NCBI GenBank assembly: GCA_008921705.1 | Contig: VFFE01009189.1 | Location: 412,717-476,716, forward strand | From: Burhinus oedicnemus | Lineage: Eukaryota > Chordata > Aves > Charadriiformes > Burhinidae | Reading direction: 5' to 3' | DNA: 64,000 bases | Part shown: positions 53,122 to 63,700 of the stretch, piece by piece | How positions within the stretch are numbered: position 1 is the first letter of the stretch | Layout of the letters: each line of letters opens with the position of its first letter | Program-made: the position numbers and the translations under genes | Notes under the pieces: model-generated | Databases searched by the model: none | What the model was told of the DNA's origin: nothing | The model's input: only the letters and a program-made list of their open reading frames with translations

Positions 53122-53127
53122 ACTTAC
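53122..53127 (-). other. NRG1: Splice donor of the NRG1 type III first exon
   Basis: On the minus strand the exon end reads AAACTTT followed directly by GTAAGT, a consensus 5' splice site. Splitting the codon after its first T keeps the reading frame, because the mammalian downstream exon begins CT to complete a serine. Reading through would instead give Cys-Lys-stop, which is intron sequence. Confidence 0.93.
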
Positions 53128-53755
53128 AAAGTTTTGGAGCAGTTGGGAGATTGGTTTCTGTTGCTTGTGCCTGAGACGCTGTGGTAGGCTCCAGGGCAGG
53201 TGGTGACAGCGAAGGTGCGGCAGAGGACAACAACCCAACATCTAGGATGCGGTTATATAGAGAAGGCTGGAGGAACGGTTTGGAGGGCACGAGCGAGCTG
53301 TCACTTTGCACTGTCACTTCAGCCTTGCTCTTGGGGCTAGGTACAGGGAAGGGTGAGGCATACACCTCCGAAGGCACCCAGGCAGACAGAGCTGTAGGAT
53401 CCACAGCACTCTTTGGGTCTTGTCCTATCCTCCCAGGGTCAAGGTGGGTAGGAGAGTCATACTCAAAAATCTTGTCCACAAAGACCCACTTGAGGCCAGC
53501 AATGCAGAGACAAAGGCTGAGCAGGCAAGCCAGGATAGGGGCGATGCAGATCTTTTCAGAGTTGAGGCAGCCCTTCAGTCTCTCTGCCTCCAGGCATACA
53601 CAGCAGGTTGCGGCAAGGCCTGCTATCCCCTGGACCCTCCTGTCCTCTCTTTGGGCTCCCGGCATGTTCTCCTCAGCCGGGAGCCCGTCGAGGGACGCAT
53701 CAGGGCTCAGCTGAGCTGAGGGGCTGGGGAAAGTGTCGGCAGCTACTTCAGACAT
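53128..53755 (-). CDS. NRG1: Neuregulin-1 type III (CRD/SMDF) first coding exon, partial CDS
   Basis: This exon encodes residues 1-209 plus one base of codon 210 of the type III neuregulin-1 N-terminus. Type III NRG1 is a membrane-tethered ligand for ErbB receptors that signals from axons to Schwann cells and at synapses (known family role). The start is ATG with A at -3, and an in-frame TGA lies 12 nt upstream, so it is firm. A cytosolic N-terminal tail (about 1-50) is followed by the cysteine-rich segment with Cys 51, 52, 54, 63, 70, 77, 82 and 84. Within it is a hydrophobic membrane segment at about 70-93, then the family signature KWVFVDKIFEYDSPTHLDPG at 89-108. Residues 110-209 form a Ser/Pro/Thr-rich stalk that diverges from mammals but ends in the conserved ETNL-TAPKL. 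The exon ends in phase 1; the EGF domain, second membrane segment and tail would come from downstream exons not seen here. Human type III has seven extra N-terminal residues, as I recall it; the upstream stop excludes them here. Confidence 0.97.
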
Positions 53756-53765
53756 GTTTAAGCAT
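53748..53765 (-). promoter_or_regulatory. Upstream ORF 3, overlapping the NRG1 start codon
   Basis: An ATG 10 nt upstream of the NRG1 start opens a five-codon frame whose TGA lies just inside the NRG1 coding sequence. The main ATG is embedded in this frame. Ribosomes using the upstream ATG would terminate past the NRG1 start, so it could dampen or tune translation. Function is inferred from layout only. Confidence 0.45.
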
Positions 53766-53780
53766 CAGCTCTCAAACAGC

Positions 53781-53816
53781 TCACCTCCAAAAGGCCTTAA
53801 CTCTATCACAGTCCAT
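53781..53816 (-). promoter_or_regulatory. Upstream ORF 2 in the NRG1 leader (11 codons)
   Basis: The start context is GTAATGG (G at +4) and a TGA stop follows after 11 codons, 26 nt before the NRG1 start codon. It would remain in the mRNA even if the leader began at the acceptor-like site before 53818. Confidence 0.4.
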
Positions 53817-53873
53817 TACTGTGAGACACAGACAAAAAGAGATGGTAGTAATAGTCACAGTGCTCTGCAAAAA

Positions 53874-53918
53874 TCACAGAGTGGGAGTCAACAAAAAGTC
53901 CGAGCTCAGCAACATCAT
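53874..53918 (-). promoter_or_regulatory. Upstream ORF 1 in the NRG1 leader (14 codons)
   Basis: ATG-ATG-TTG starts this frame and TGA closes it after 14 codons, entirely within the predicted leader. The tandem ATG pair makes initiation more plausible. Its peptide resembles nothing I know; a translational-control role is inference. Confidence 0.4.
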
Positions 53919-54056
53919 CCAAACTGGGAGAGGAGTAACGCACAGGAAAAAAGAGACCCTCCCCGTCCCCCCCTGCTCCCGAGCCCTCTGTTGCTCTCTC
54001 TGCCCCTCTGAAGCAAGAGTAGCTTTGCAATTAGTGAGCTCCTGTTTGCTGGCTAC

Positions 54057-54063
54057 TTTTATA
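54057..54063 (-). promoter_or_regulatory. NRG1: TATA box of the NRG1 type III promoter
   Basis: The minus strand reads AACTATAAAAGTAGC, a canonical TATAAAA. It lies 28 nt upstream of an initiator-like TCACT whose A is at 54035, and about 300 nt upstream of the NRG1 start codon. Spacing and strand fit a TATA-dependent core promoter. A CCAAT motif in inverted orientation at 54216-54220 and a G-rich GGGGGAGGG element near 54100-54108 could be proximal elements, but both are short and could be chance. Confidence 0.6.
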
Positions 54064-54327
54064 GTTCCTTAAACCCCTCTCAAGCAATTCCAGCTCTTCT
54101 GGGGGAGGGAAGAAACGTTCCCCCAAAAGCAAGCACAACAAAACAAAAAAGAGGGAAGGAGGATGATGAGAGAAAGAAAACCACGAACCCGAACAAATTG
54201 ACTAGATTAAGTGAACCAATAGCCCAGAGCGAAAGGCAAGACTCTCACCTTGAGCATCTGAGGCTGGTATCTGCTTAGACGAGGAAAACAATTGTCATGC
54301 GGTAGAAGGAGCAAAAGCAAAATCTGT

Positions 54328-54369
54328 AACAACAGCGGCAGCGGCAGAAGTGACAGTAGCAGCAGCATC
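54328..54369. repeat. Imperfect GCA/GCG trinucleotide-rich stretch
   Basis: AGCGGCAGCGGCAG and AGTAGCAGCAGC occur within about 40 bp, some 270 bp upstream of the TATA box. This is a short interrupted CAG-type repeat. Confidence 0.6.
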
Positions 54370-54669
54370 CTGTCGTGTTACAGCAGCGGCTGAAAGAGGC
54401 TGAATCATTACAGAGCAGCAGGTGCTCGCTGTCTGAGCATCACTGCAAACAATATCATTACACAGAGGTTTGAAAGGAAGAGCGATGCCAAGACGGTGGT
54501 AACTCCCTTTCTCTCCCCTCCCTCTTTGTCCTTCTTGAGCGCTCATTCACTTTCCTCCTTCCTCCCCCCCCCGCCCTCTGCAGGGCTGGTCTGAGGGAAA
54601 TCAGTACACCCAGCAACGCAGGACTGTCAGTGACTTCCTATTTTATCCAATTAGGAGAAATAAAGCCCA

Positions 54670-54810
54670 TAAAATCAAAGGGAGGGAGCGGGCAGGAGTT
54701 GCGCGTCCGCCCGCTCCCTCCCTCCAGCCGGAGTGCAGCCAGAGGCGGCGGCCATCGATGACACGGTCCTTCGGCGAGTACCGGCTGTCGGTGGGAGCTC
54801 TTTGGGCTGG
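54670..54810. promoter_or_regulatory. Small CpG-rich patch upstream of the NRG1 type III promoter
   Basis: This patch is about 0.6-0.75 kb upstream of the TATA box. It contains GCGCGTCCGCCCGCTCCC and GGCGGCGGCC, and it stands out from the surrounding AT-rich DNA. It may be a distal promoter element or the edge of an open-chromatin domain. It shows no recognisable coding content. Confidence 0.4.
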
Positions 54811-56839
54811 ACTGGGCTCGTTCAGTCTGATATCAGATCTCTCCCAGCGGAAAGACCACTTTCCAGCGGCAGTTTCCCCCTGCCTGACACCTAGAGACAG
54901 CTTTTCTTTCCAAGCCCCTGAATAAGTTTCGTTCACTAGGAATAGCGCTGGGATGCATCTTAGGTCAAGCAGAGGGAAAAAACAAAAAAACAATAAAACC
55001 ATTCCTGCCTCTGACAAATTTGCATTTAAGTTATTACAAAGAGGTTTGCATAATTTTTTTTTTATATTCCATTTTCAACCTCCTTTCCAAAACCAAAAAA
55101 GTGAAGACTTCACACTAAAGCCAGCTCCTGAACATAGTTTTCAAGAGCTCGCATGCTGCTAGCCTATATCCTCACTCCCCCTTAGACCAGAAAAAAAAAG
55201 AAAAAGAAAAAAAAATCAAAGAATTGTATTATTAACAAGTCTTCCACTTTTTTCTTAAATTTGCCTGTCATTCCTCACCTCTGCCAATACCTAACTCCCA
55301 TTTCCACCAGTGCAGTGTAATACAGGGGTAAATCAACAGTCCAGTTAACATAATGAAAGCAAGATTAGAATCAGCTCTATTCCTGGTCTGTTTTGCCTCC
55401 CACAGAAAAGTACCCCTGTGCAACAGTACAGACATATGTATAAAAGGAGAGGGGCTTTTGACACAGTTTCCAGTTCCTTGGACTTTGTGAAAACATTTGC
55501 ATTTAAGATTTGGCAGCATGAATCCCGCTTTCTCCTTAGTATAAGCGGCTGCAGGATGCATAAGGAAGCAAAGGATCAAGTGCTACAAACTGCTCTGAAC
55601 TCATTTTTGCTGGTACCTCAGTGAGGCATCTGAAAGGAAGTTTCCTTTGTAGTTTTTGGCACTGACAAAAGAGACATCTGTCTACCCATCTTCTCTCTCT
55701 GCCTCCAGCTCCCCCCTCCACCCCAACCCTGACTTCTATGGGAACATTAGTAACATTCACATAAAAAAGCTTTATCAAAATCTTAATGAATCCCATAGTG
55801 TTTTCACAGACTCTCACGTCAAGAACTAATTGATGGATGTCTGATCCCAAAGCTTCCTGTGAGGCTGTAGTAGCCAACTGAAGTAATCACAATGCTACTA
55901 CATTCAAGTGCCTGGAGAATTTACCTTAAAGCATAGCCAGCGATAACAGTCTCTGGAAGAATGTAAAAAGATAAATCATCATACAATCTAGTCTGCATTA
56001 CCACTGAAGTGTTTGGTCCTCAGGTTAATGATGTGATCAGTAACCTCAGACAGAATCAACAGCTTGCATTGCATATTTACGTACATGGCTCCTCTTATTA
56101 CAAAACACATGTGCTCCTTAGCTGGTAATATTCTGCATGAGTGCAGCCTCTCAAAACCTGCTTTAAACACCAGTAACAACACAGCCGCTGTAGAAAGGGT
56201 AACATCACAGCAGCATTGCCTGTGGTGGTCTTTGGGTACAAGTAAGTAAGGTTTCTAGGGAACGGATGTATCTTCTACTAGACTAACTGATAAATCTGGA
56301 AAAACCAGACATACTTTGACACACACAAGTTGCTCCTCAGGTGTGAAGCTGAAGCATCACTCTTCAGAGCAGAGTGCAAGCTGAGAACCAGCTGGGAATA
56401 GTCTCTTCATTGCACAGATGAGTTACCACAGCATCTGAGTTCTTGGCACAAATATTTAAAAATGTCTTGCCTTCTTTACCCATGTCTAATTTTTCAACCT
56501 TCCTATTTCCAGTAAGACAATTTTCCCTGCTAATGCTGCTCTGAGCTTGCGTTTAATCCACTGCCCTGTCCACATCTTCACTGCACTGGCCTTTCAGGCA
56601 AACTACCTGTGTTCAGTCTTCTCCTGTGATCTTCACTGCTCTCCAGCCTATCCACATTTAACTGCTCTCCTTTAAATGATGTTTCTGTTTTGCTCACATC
56701 TTCCTGGTGCTGAGGTGGACAGAAATGCACGTGGAGAAGTTGCACCTTCCTTACCAGGGTTGCTATGAAGTTAATCACGCACAGTGCTACACGGCTGGAC
56801 GGAGACACGGATTAGTACTGGTTCAGACCAGGGGCTGCC

Positions 56840-57720
56840 ACTTCTGCGCGCACTGCGCGCCACGAACCCTCAGAGCCTCTTGTCCCAGGAGCCCGGTGGC
56901 CACACTTCCAGGGGCTCCCCTGCATGTGGGTGCTGCATTGGCCCCCTCCTCACCCTGCTGCCGGAGGGGCCGTGAGCTCACAGGGACCGGGAAAGGGCTC
57001 TGCCGAGGGGGTCTCGCCTGCCGCCCGCCCCGAGGCCTCCTGGCTAAACGGAGCCGGGATAGCTTCTGCTACCTCCTTTGCTTTTTCACGCTCTCCTCCG
57101 CTGGCCAGGGCCCAGGCTGCCTGCACCATCTCCTCCCGGCACGCAGCTACCTCCAGCCCCTCCCGCCGCCTCCGCGGCAGCAGCATCTCCGTGGGGCCTG
57201 GCTCCCTTCCAGGCTGCAGTACCCTCCTCTGCTGCAGGTCCCTTCCCCCGCGGCACCTCCAGACCCGGCGCGCAGGCTGCCTGCTTCAGCATCGCGCAGC
57301 CAGCTCTGCTCAGACCACCTCCTCCTCCTCCTCGCCGCCCCCTCCCCAGGGAAGCCTGCAGAGCTGCTTCGCTCTCCCAGCCCCGCTGGAGCCGCGAGGT
57401 GCTGGGGCTTGCGGCCAGAGGAGCAGGGCGGCACCCTGCCTTCGGAGGTGCCTGACGGCGCCCCTTATTCCCCGGCCAACAAGGGAGAAAGGCAATGCTG
57501 AATCATCGGCCAGGCTGCTTCCCTGGCCCCGCTCCGCAGGCAGCCGAAGCCAGGGCCAGCACACAGCCTGCCCGTCGTGCTGCAACCCGATACCGCACCG
57601 AGCTGGCTCCTCTCGGGACCTTTTGGACAAAAACGCAACCCCACGCTCTTCACCGCATCTGGGTCGGTCAGGGAGTACACTGCCTTTCGTGCCAGCTCTT
57701 GCGGCTGCGGTAAAGGCTGA
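56840..57720. promoter_or_regulatory. CpG island 3.1-4 kb upstream of the NRG1 type III start
   Basis: GC content and CG dinucleotides rise abruptly here relative to the AT-rich flanks, for example GCGCGCACTGCGCGCCACG near 56846. GC-box-like motifs (CCGCCCC or close variants) occur near 57020 and 57330. Islands of this kind usually mark promoters. On the minus strand it could serve an alternative NRG1 5' exon, because a CTG/GTAAGG donor-like site sits just downstream with its exon end at 56755. It could instead serve an antisense or divergent non-coding RNA. Long open frames on both strands here are expected from high GC and are not taken as genes. Confidence 0.7.
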
Positions 57721-60700
57721 TGGTCTCTCACTTTGGGTCTGAAGATACAACTGTGAACTGAAGGTACAGTTCACTGGTTTTGGGAGTCCCTTCTGCTTCC
57801 CTTCCCCCCAAAGCAATACAGAAATACTTCTCCTGCAGCCGCAGTTTTGAGCCTATAACATTTCTGTAGTGACAAGCTAGCACTGGCATGCTGTGCTTAA
57901 ACATGGGTTCTGGCCTAGGCTGGAGGAGATAAGCGCCTTGGAAAAGAGCCAGCAAGTGGTTAATAGAAAGGGAGACCCTGGAAGAGAACAAGAGGGAGCA
58001 TGACCTTGGAGCTAACAAAGTTTTACTAGGGTAGCCCATTGGTGAGCAATATAGAAGGATAAGGAAGGAAATTATTTGCCTGGTTGCAATTAGGTTGGGT
58101 CCTTCTGCAAAGATTTATTTGTGATTATTATGTGACTTGGGTCTCTTTGGCTTAGAGGAAAAAGTAGTGTGATTCTACACTAATGAAGCTAATCTGTGAC
58201 GGAGATTTGGACTCTTGCCATACGTAGTTGACAGGTTGAAACTCAGAGGCTTAAAAAAGTGTGATTTTATTTTGTGGAGTGTTTTTGCAAAGGATCAAGT
58301 GTAAGTTTGCAAAGTTCTACTCCCAAAAGACTCAAGAAGAGACACAAAGCCAAAGTCTTCATTAATCTCCAGCCCATGATGAGGATGAACAAGCTGTATC
58401 TGTTCCTCCATTTTTACGTGTCCTAAAAGAAGGTTTATTTTGTATCGCCAGACTGCAGAGGACCATTCCCTCTGGCCAGCCACAAAGATGTGAGTGAAGC
58501 TTAAATAGATACATGATCATAACTGACAACATCCTGCAAATTAGAGCAGCAACTACCGTTTAACTCCGCTGACCCTTCAGTCATGCTACAATCAGACCCA
58601 AATCTGCCGAAGGTTTTGGAAATTAGGCTGGGTGAGTCATTCTCATTGGAACCCATTGAATTTCAAATATCAATCTGCTTTATATAAAGTCCCAGTAGTC
58701 CACAAAAAGATTCTCTTAAGAATTATCTACTTTCTTGCAACTACTGGGACATTAGGAAACTATAGTATGTCTTCACAAGTGCTTATTCATGGTTCTGAAT
58801 AAGCTTAAGAAAGGATGCTTAGAGGACCATACATCAGTGCAGGGCAAGTCACGCCCACCCAGACCTCTGCTTTCCTTTAAGAACACGCTGATTCTTCAGA
58901 AAGAAGCAAGCAGCACAGCATCAACTGCTCCATCATGTGTTCGATTGCACTCCCTTTTTTCCCATACATTGAGAAATTAAAAGCATCATAACCAAGAAGC
59001 TAAAAAGAAAAAAGGTGCATGTTCATTAACAAGAGATTGATGAGGAAGATAAAAGGATCTCTTTTATTGATTGCAGGCACTTTCTTCAATTAAATAAGTG
59101 CACTATTTGAAGATGGGAGGGTGACCCCAAGCAAGCGAGCAAGCCCAATAAGCAGCATCACTGCCAGCAGTCGTGGTGTGGGAAGAGTGGGCAGTCACAC
59201 ATGGTGCAAATGATTCATTTATTCCTCCTTTCAGTGCTTCACCAACCTCCCCTCCTTAGGCCATCTCCCTTGGATTGAGGTCAGCACTCTCTACGTCTGA
59301 GTCCTTCCAAAAGCCTTCACTAAAAACCTCAGCTCAAATGGCACAAGGAGAAAACTTCATTTTGCTTCTATACTGGTCCTGTCACTGGAACTGCAAATGT
59401 TAAAACGGGACAGGCTGTCACTCGCACGCACACACGTCCCGTTTTTCGCCTGATGGAATGCAAACAGGATACATGTGCTAGTACTGTTTATATGTCTGCC
59501 TGTTCCCACCACCTTTTTCCCCTTTATTTTTTTTAAACCCTCTAGCCATTTGCAGCCATATGTGACTGAATAGAAGAACCATCAAGTCCATAAGAAAATG
59601 CAGTAAAACATGAACAGTAAAAATATGAACCCTTAAGCACACATTCAACCTTAGATATGAGGGTAAATATATCAATGTCAGCAGAATCATTACTGTGCTT
59701 AATTCATTTGATATAAGATGGCTGTTGTGGGAAAACCCTCTACCCTCAGTCAAAACAGTAGACAAGGACGTGAAGAGGCTGTATGCAAACCATTTCCATA
59801 ACCTCAAGCCAAAACAACTATACTGGAATTATTGCACTGCCCACATAAGTGTGTCAGAAGCAGGTTCTCACACTAGTACAGTTCTTGGAAATGTCTGGAG
59901 CACAGAATACAAACTTCAGTGCTTGTGAAAACATTTTGGAGAGTTTATGTTGCCTCTGTGGCAGCATTTTCTGTATTGACATCACATGTGCACATTTACA
60001 CCAGGCATTTACACCAAGAACACACTTTCTGTAAGTTTAATAGCTGTGGCTTACAGAAACAATGATTTGAAAAAACAACACAACTACAACGGCCATTTCC
60101 AGATATGTTTATACTTTAAATAGCTACAGCAATTGAAACTGAAAACTGCCATAAAAGGGGCTGTTATTTCAGGGGAACCAAAAGGTTTTCTGAATCTTTT
60201 CATCTTCAAGTGAAATGTGAGACACTGAGATTCTTTCATCCTAATCAAAAGCAGAGCTAGTGGCAGTACACGAGACACAGAAATACATCAAACCATGAAT
60301 GTCAGGGGTTTTCATCAATGGCACTGACTCATTCCCCCAGCCTCTGCTCAGTCACAAAGCTGGGATGAGCCCTGCCACTGTTCAGGCTAGTGATAATTAG
60401 CTCTGCCACGTGGTAAAGGAGCATTTAAGAGATGCAAAGACATGTAATGCACTCAGCTAGGCTCTTCTGCCTGAGGGCAGAAGCAGCAGAAGAAAGACTA
60501 TATGCAGATTTCTGTTTTGGTGGGTTTGGGGTTTTTTTTTTGTTTGGTTTGCTGGTTCTTTTTTCAGATCTGGCACCACCTTCACCTGGTCATGGAGTCT
60601 CCAGCAGACCTGCTGGGGTGGTTGCGATTATTCATTTTCACAGTGTGGCAGTGAGCTGGGGCAGCATTATAGTCACAGGGCCCAGGCTCGCTCATTAACT

Positions 60701-63700
60701 CCCACCCACCTTAGTGTTCAAATGCATCTGTACACCTGTGTTTGAGCCACTTTATTCAGACGGAAGAAATTCCTCATGGGTGTTCATGGGACAGTGGTAA
60801 CACTGCTACTTTCCACAGGCACAGCTATGCAGGATTTTGTGCTATCCAGCCTTCATATCTGCAGTGCTGTTGCTGCTGGGGGAGTCACTGGACACTGATA
60901 ATTTGAGTAAAGCTCCCTAAAGCCCCAAATCAAGGAATTATCCCTGCCCCATCGACCCCTCGTTAATAGAGTACTTAAACGTGCATGGAGTTAAACAAGT
61001 GGTGAAATGCCTTCCTGATTAGAGATGGGCTACATCATATATCTAAGTGCCTTTTTGAATCAGAGCCTAATTCAGGAACCGAAAAAGTATTTTGGAGCAT
61101 AGTGCTGTGGTTTCATGATGAACAGTTTGGCATCAATATCATACTTTTCCCTGTCTCTTCTTTCTTTTTTGCTCCTTCTGTTCTGTCACCTGCACTAATT
61201 CAGTAACGTTTATGTGGCCAGGCTCTCAACTGGATCAGCGAACTGATTTTTTACTTCAAAAAGAATTTATTTTAGTATTTTTTTTTTTTAATGTGTAAGC
61301 TTACCAATTAATTCCCAGCCTGGCCTCATAAACATATATAGGTTGGAATAATGGGTCTATGGACAGTGCTCCAGAGGACAGAAGTTCCTTGACTTTGTTT
61401 TCTCACCAAAGACTGCATAGTGAAAGCATGACCTAAGGACCTTCCTGAATCTAGGCCTAACTTAGACAGAAACTCCTGGAAGATCCCAACAAGATACCCG
61501 TTATTCTGAAAAATCTTGCCTCTAACTTACTACTTCTTTCATATTTTTGTAAAGACAGAATTATTTTTGTACCTGCACATATTCCTAACTGCTGCTGTTT
61601 AAAACTTAAGGCATCAAACTTTACTTCACTTTAAAGTGTCATTTTCAAAATTTCAACTACACATGGACTTTCTCACAGAGTAACTCTCTAGCATGTGTAT
61701 ATTCAATAGTTTTGCTATTAGAAAAACAAAAAGAAAGATGTCAAAGATATGGAGCCAGCCTACCACATGGAAGAATTTCTATACCATTAAATAAATGGGT
61801 ATTAATGATAGAACACTGACATATTACTGGCTTAGATTTATAAAGTGTGTCTTAGAGTACAGGATACATTCAGAATCTGCAAGCTTCAGAATTTTGCTTG
61901 CAGAAAATGTTATAATTTCCGCTCAAGAGCTGGTTCGCTTAGCAGCTTTCTGCAAATACCTCCAAATAATGAATTTAACCTACCTCATCCTAAATCAAGA
62001 TACTAATTCAATTGCACTGGTTGGTTCATCTCTGGTCATGTCTATATGTAGTCTGATCATGCTCAAGTTAGCAGAATTGAGATGTTTGCTGTTTAAAACA
62101 GATAAGGAACACAGTATTTATAACTGCAAAAATGCCAACAATAACAAAAGTTACAGCTCTCATCATGCATCAGAATCCTAGCACCATCAAGGACATTTAA
62201 TATTTAATATTTAATATTCTTTCTTGGTGCATTCAGAAAGCCATAGAAGGCATGAATCATTCCTTTGGCATTGGCTGGAAAACTTTGTCAATTTCCAGCA
62301 AATAATCAAGAGGAATTCAAATAAGTATGACAAAGGAGATTTATATCTAGACATGAGTTTTCAGTAGTCTAATCAAATACGGCTTTATTACATAGCTATG
62401 TTCTGAATGCAAACCGCAGCCCGTGTTTTAAGATGTCTTGTCACATCTTTCTCACCTCTGCACCCCAGCTTTCTTTGCACTATATATGGTCTGGCACAAA
62501 AGCAAAACCCTCACCTTTTCGAAATCAGAATCTGGACTGAAAGGTAGTTAACTCTTCTCATACACAGGATTTTAATGTTCCTGCATCAGGTTGGGTCTTG
62601 TCAAGAGCAAGAGAGGAAAACAGCAAAGAGGAAACTCTGAAACCTTAAAGAAATCTACGTGCTGTACTCTCATTTCATTGATGCAGTTCAAAGCTACAGA
62701 GCAGACTTTGTGTTGCTGCAGACACTGAGCAGACCCTTAAACCAGAGTAAAAAGGGTCTATTACAACTTTTTTGCATTTAACACACAGGCATGCACAGTG
62801 CAGGGCAATGTGGGCCATTGCTGCTGGATGGTGTAAGAGAAGTAGCGCAGCTTTGGAAACACCTCCTGCAAGACATTGGATAACCTAGAAATGGAGCATA
62901 AGAGGCAGTGACAGAGCAAAAAGCAGGTCTTTAAAGCCCACAACAGGACAGAGGAAGGTGGGTAAATGGAGCCTTTGCTACAAAACACAGATATTCCTAA
63001 TCCCCACTGCTGACAACAACAGTATGTGATGGAGTGTTTACGCACTCATACATACATATGTATCAGAAAGTTCACAGCAATCATCATTTCATTTGACGTA
63101 TGCATTATTCCTGCAACATTTCCTGGATTCAAACTGCACGTCATGCAGGGGTGCCTTACGTCTGCCTGTGTTTCCCCAGAGAGGCTGCGGAGTGGCAACG
63201 GGACTACAAAAACGGAGTGAGGAGAGAGACCGTCTTTTCTGTTTTTCTTGAGGGTGCCTAAGGAACAAATGCATGTGGGCCAGACAGGCAGGGCTGAGGT
63301 CACCCTGTATCCCATGCTCCCTGCCAAGCTCATCCAAATTACCATCCAGAGAAAAAGTCAAATCAAATAGAGCTGTCCTCATGTACACCACTGTAGGTAT
63401 GCTATGCCTGTGGTGGGAAGGGTGGCCGTGATGGTGGGGAAGGGAAACGAGCACCTGCAGTCTGCAAGAAGGAGAAAGAGACACTTAGCGACCTTGGCTT
63501 GTACACACATGGACGAGGTGAACTGTGTCCCTAAATCCCTTTTTGATCAGGGCCATAGTTTGAAGCCAGACCCTATAAAACTCTACCATTCCTTCAGACA
63601 CTGCTGCAAAGATGGGACCAAATTTCTTGCCAGTGTGGGCAAGATTTCAGCCTGCTCAGCCACAGCGATAGTGAAGATCTAATACCTGCTTTCACTTGAG

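Larger units (their letters stand above)
1..53127 (-). other. NRG1: First intron of NRG1 type III (extends beyond the window)
   Basis: Everything downstream of the donor at 53127, in the direction of transcription, is read as intron. The next expected exon encodes the EGF-like domain (CVNGGEC and KDL motifs). I searched the minus strand for its expected coding pattern and found none, so the intron appears longer than 53 kb. The corresponding human intron is also large (tens of kb). Sub-blocks and repeats are listed separately. Confidence 0.75.
53756..54035 (-). other. NRG1: Predicted 5' untranslated leader of the NRG1 type III mRNA
   Basis: This is the interval between the initiator-like A at 54035 and the start codon. 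Its length of about 280 nt follows from the TATA position and is not measured. It holds three ATG-initiated upstream ORFs and two good acceptor-like sites (TTTTTGCAG before 53864, and a pyrimidine-rich run ending CTCACAG before 53818). A spliced leader fed by an upstream exon is therefore also possible. No in-frame ATG extends the NRG1 protein. Confidence 0.6.
54064..56839. other. 5' flank of NRG1 type III, no gene seen
   Basis: This stretch holds the small CpG-rich patch, the GCA-rich stretch, a C-run at about 54566-54575 and an A-rich stretch at 55189-55216. The open frames (for example on the minus strand at 54643-55017) have no recognisable domain and are not supported as genes. It probably contains regulatory DNA of the type III promoter. 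Confidence 0.6.

Noticed and set aside
53181..53714. 177-codon plus-strand frame antisense to the NRG1 exon
   Set aside because: It is a shadow of the real minus-strand coding sequence, whose codon structure and protein similarity are decisive.
53806..54030. 74-codon minus-strand frame in the NRG1 leader
   Set aside because: It has no ATG (it starts at TTG) and lies out of frame with NRG1. A real N-terminal extension is excluded by the in-frame TGA upstream of the NRG1 ATG.
56707..57501. 264-codon plus-strand open frame in the CpG island
   Set aside because: It overlaps a 272-codon frame in another phase and several minus-strand frames. All are Ala/Pro/Arg/Gly-rich, as expected when GC is high and stop codons are rare. 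No domain is recognisable.
56924..57742. 272-codon plus-strand open frame in the CpG island
   Set aside because: Same reason: compositional open frame with Ser/Pro/Arg low complexity and no recognisable family.
57310..57816. 168-codon minus-strand open frame at the CpG island edge
   Set aside because: It ends in a poly-Glu stretch produced by a CCT repeat and competes with frames on the other strand. An NRG1 type I/II N-terminus was considered, but no family motif is visible.
60530..60567. Plus-strand acceptor-like T-rich tract ending TTTTTTCAG
   Set aside because: No matching exon or donor nearby can be supported, and T-rich runs ending in CAG are frequent in this DNA.
61795..62181. 128-codon plus-strand frame
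   Set aside because: AT-rich DNA with an Asn/Ser/Lys-rich end and no recognisable domain. Considered for an upstream NRG1 exon but it is on the wrong strand.
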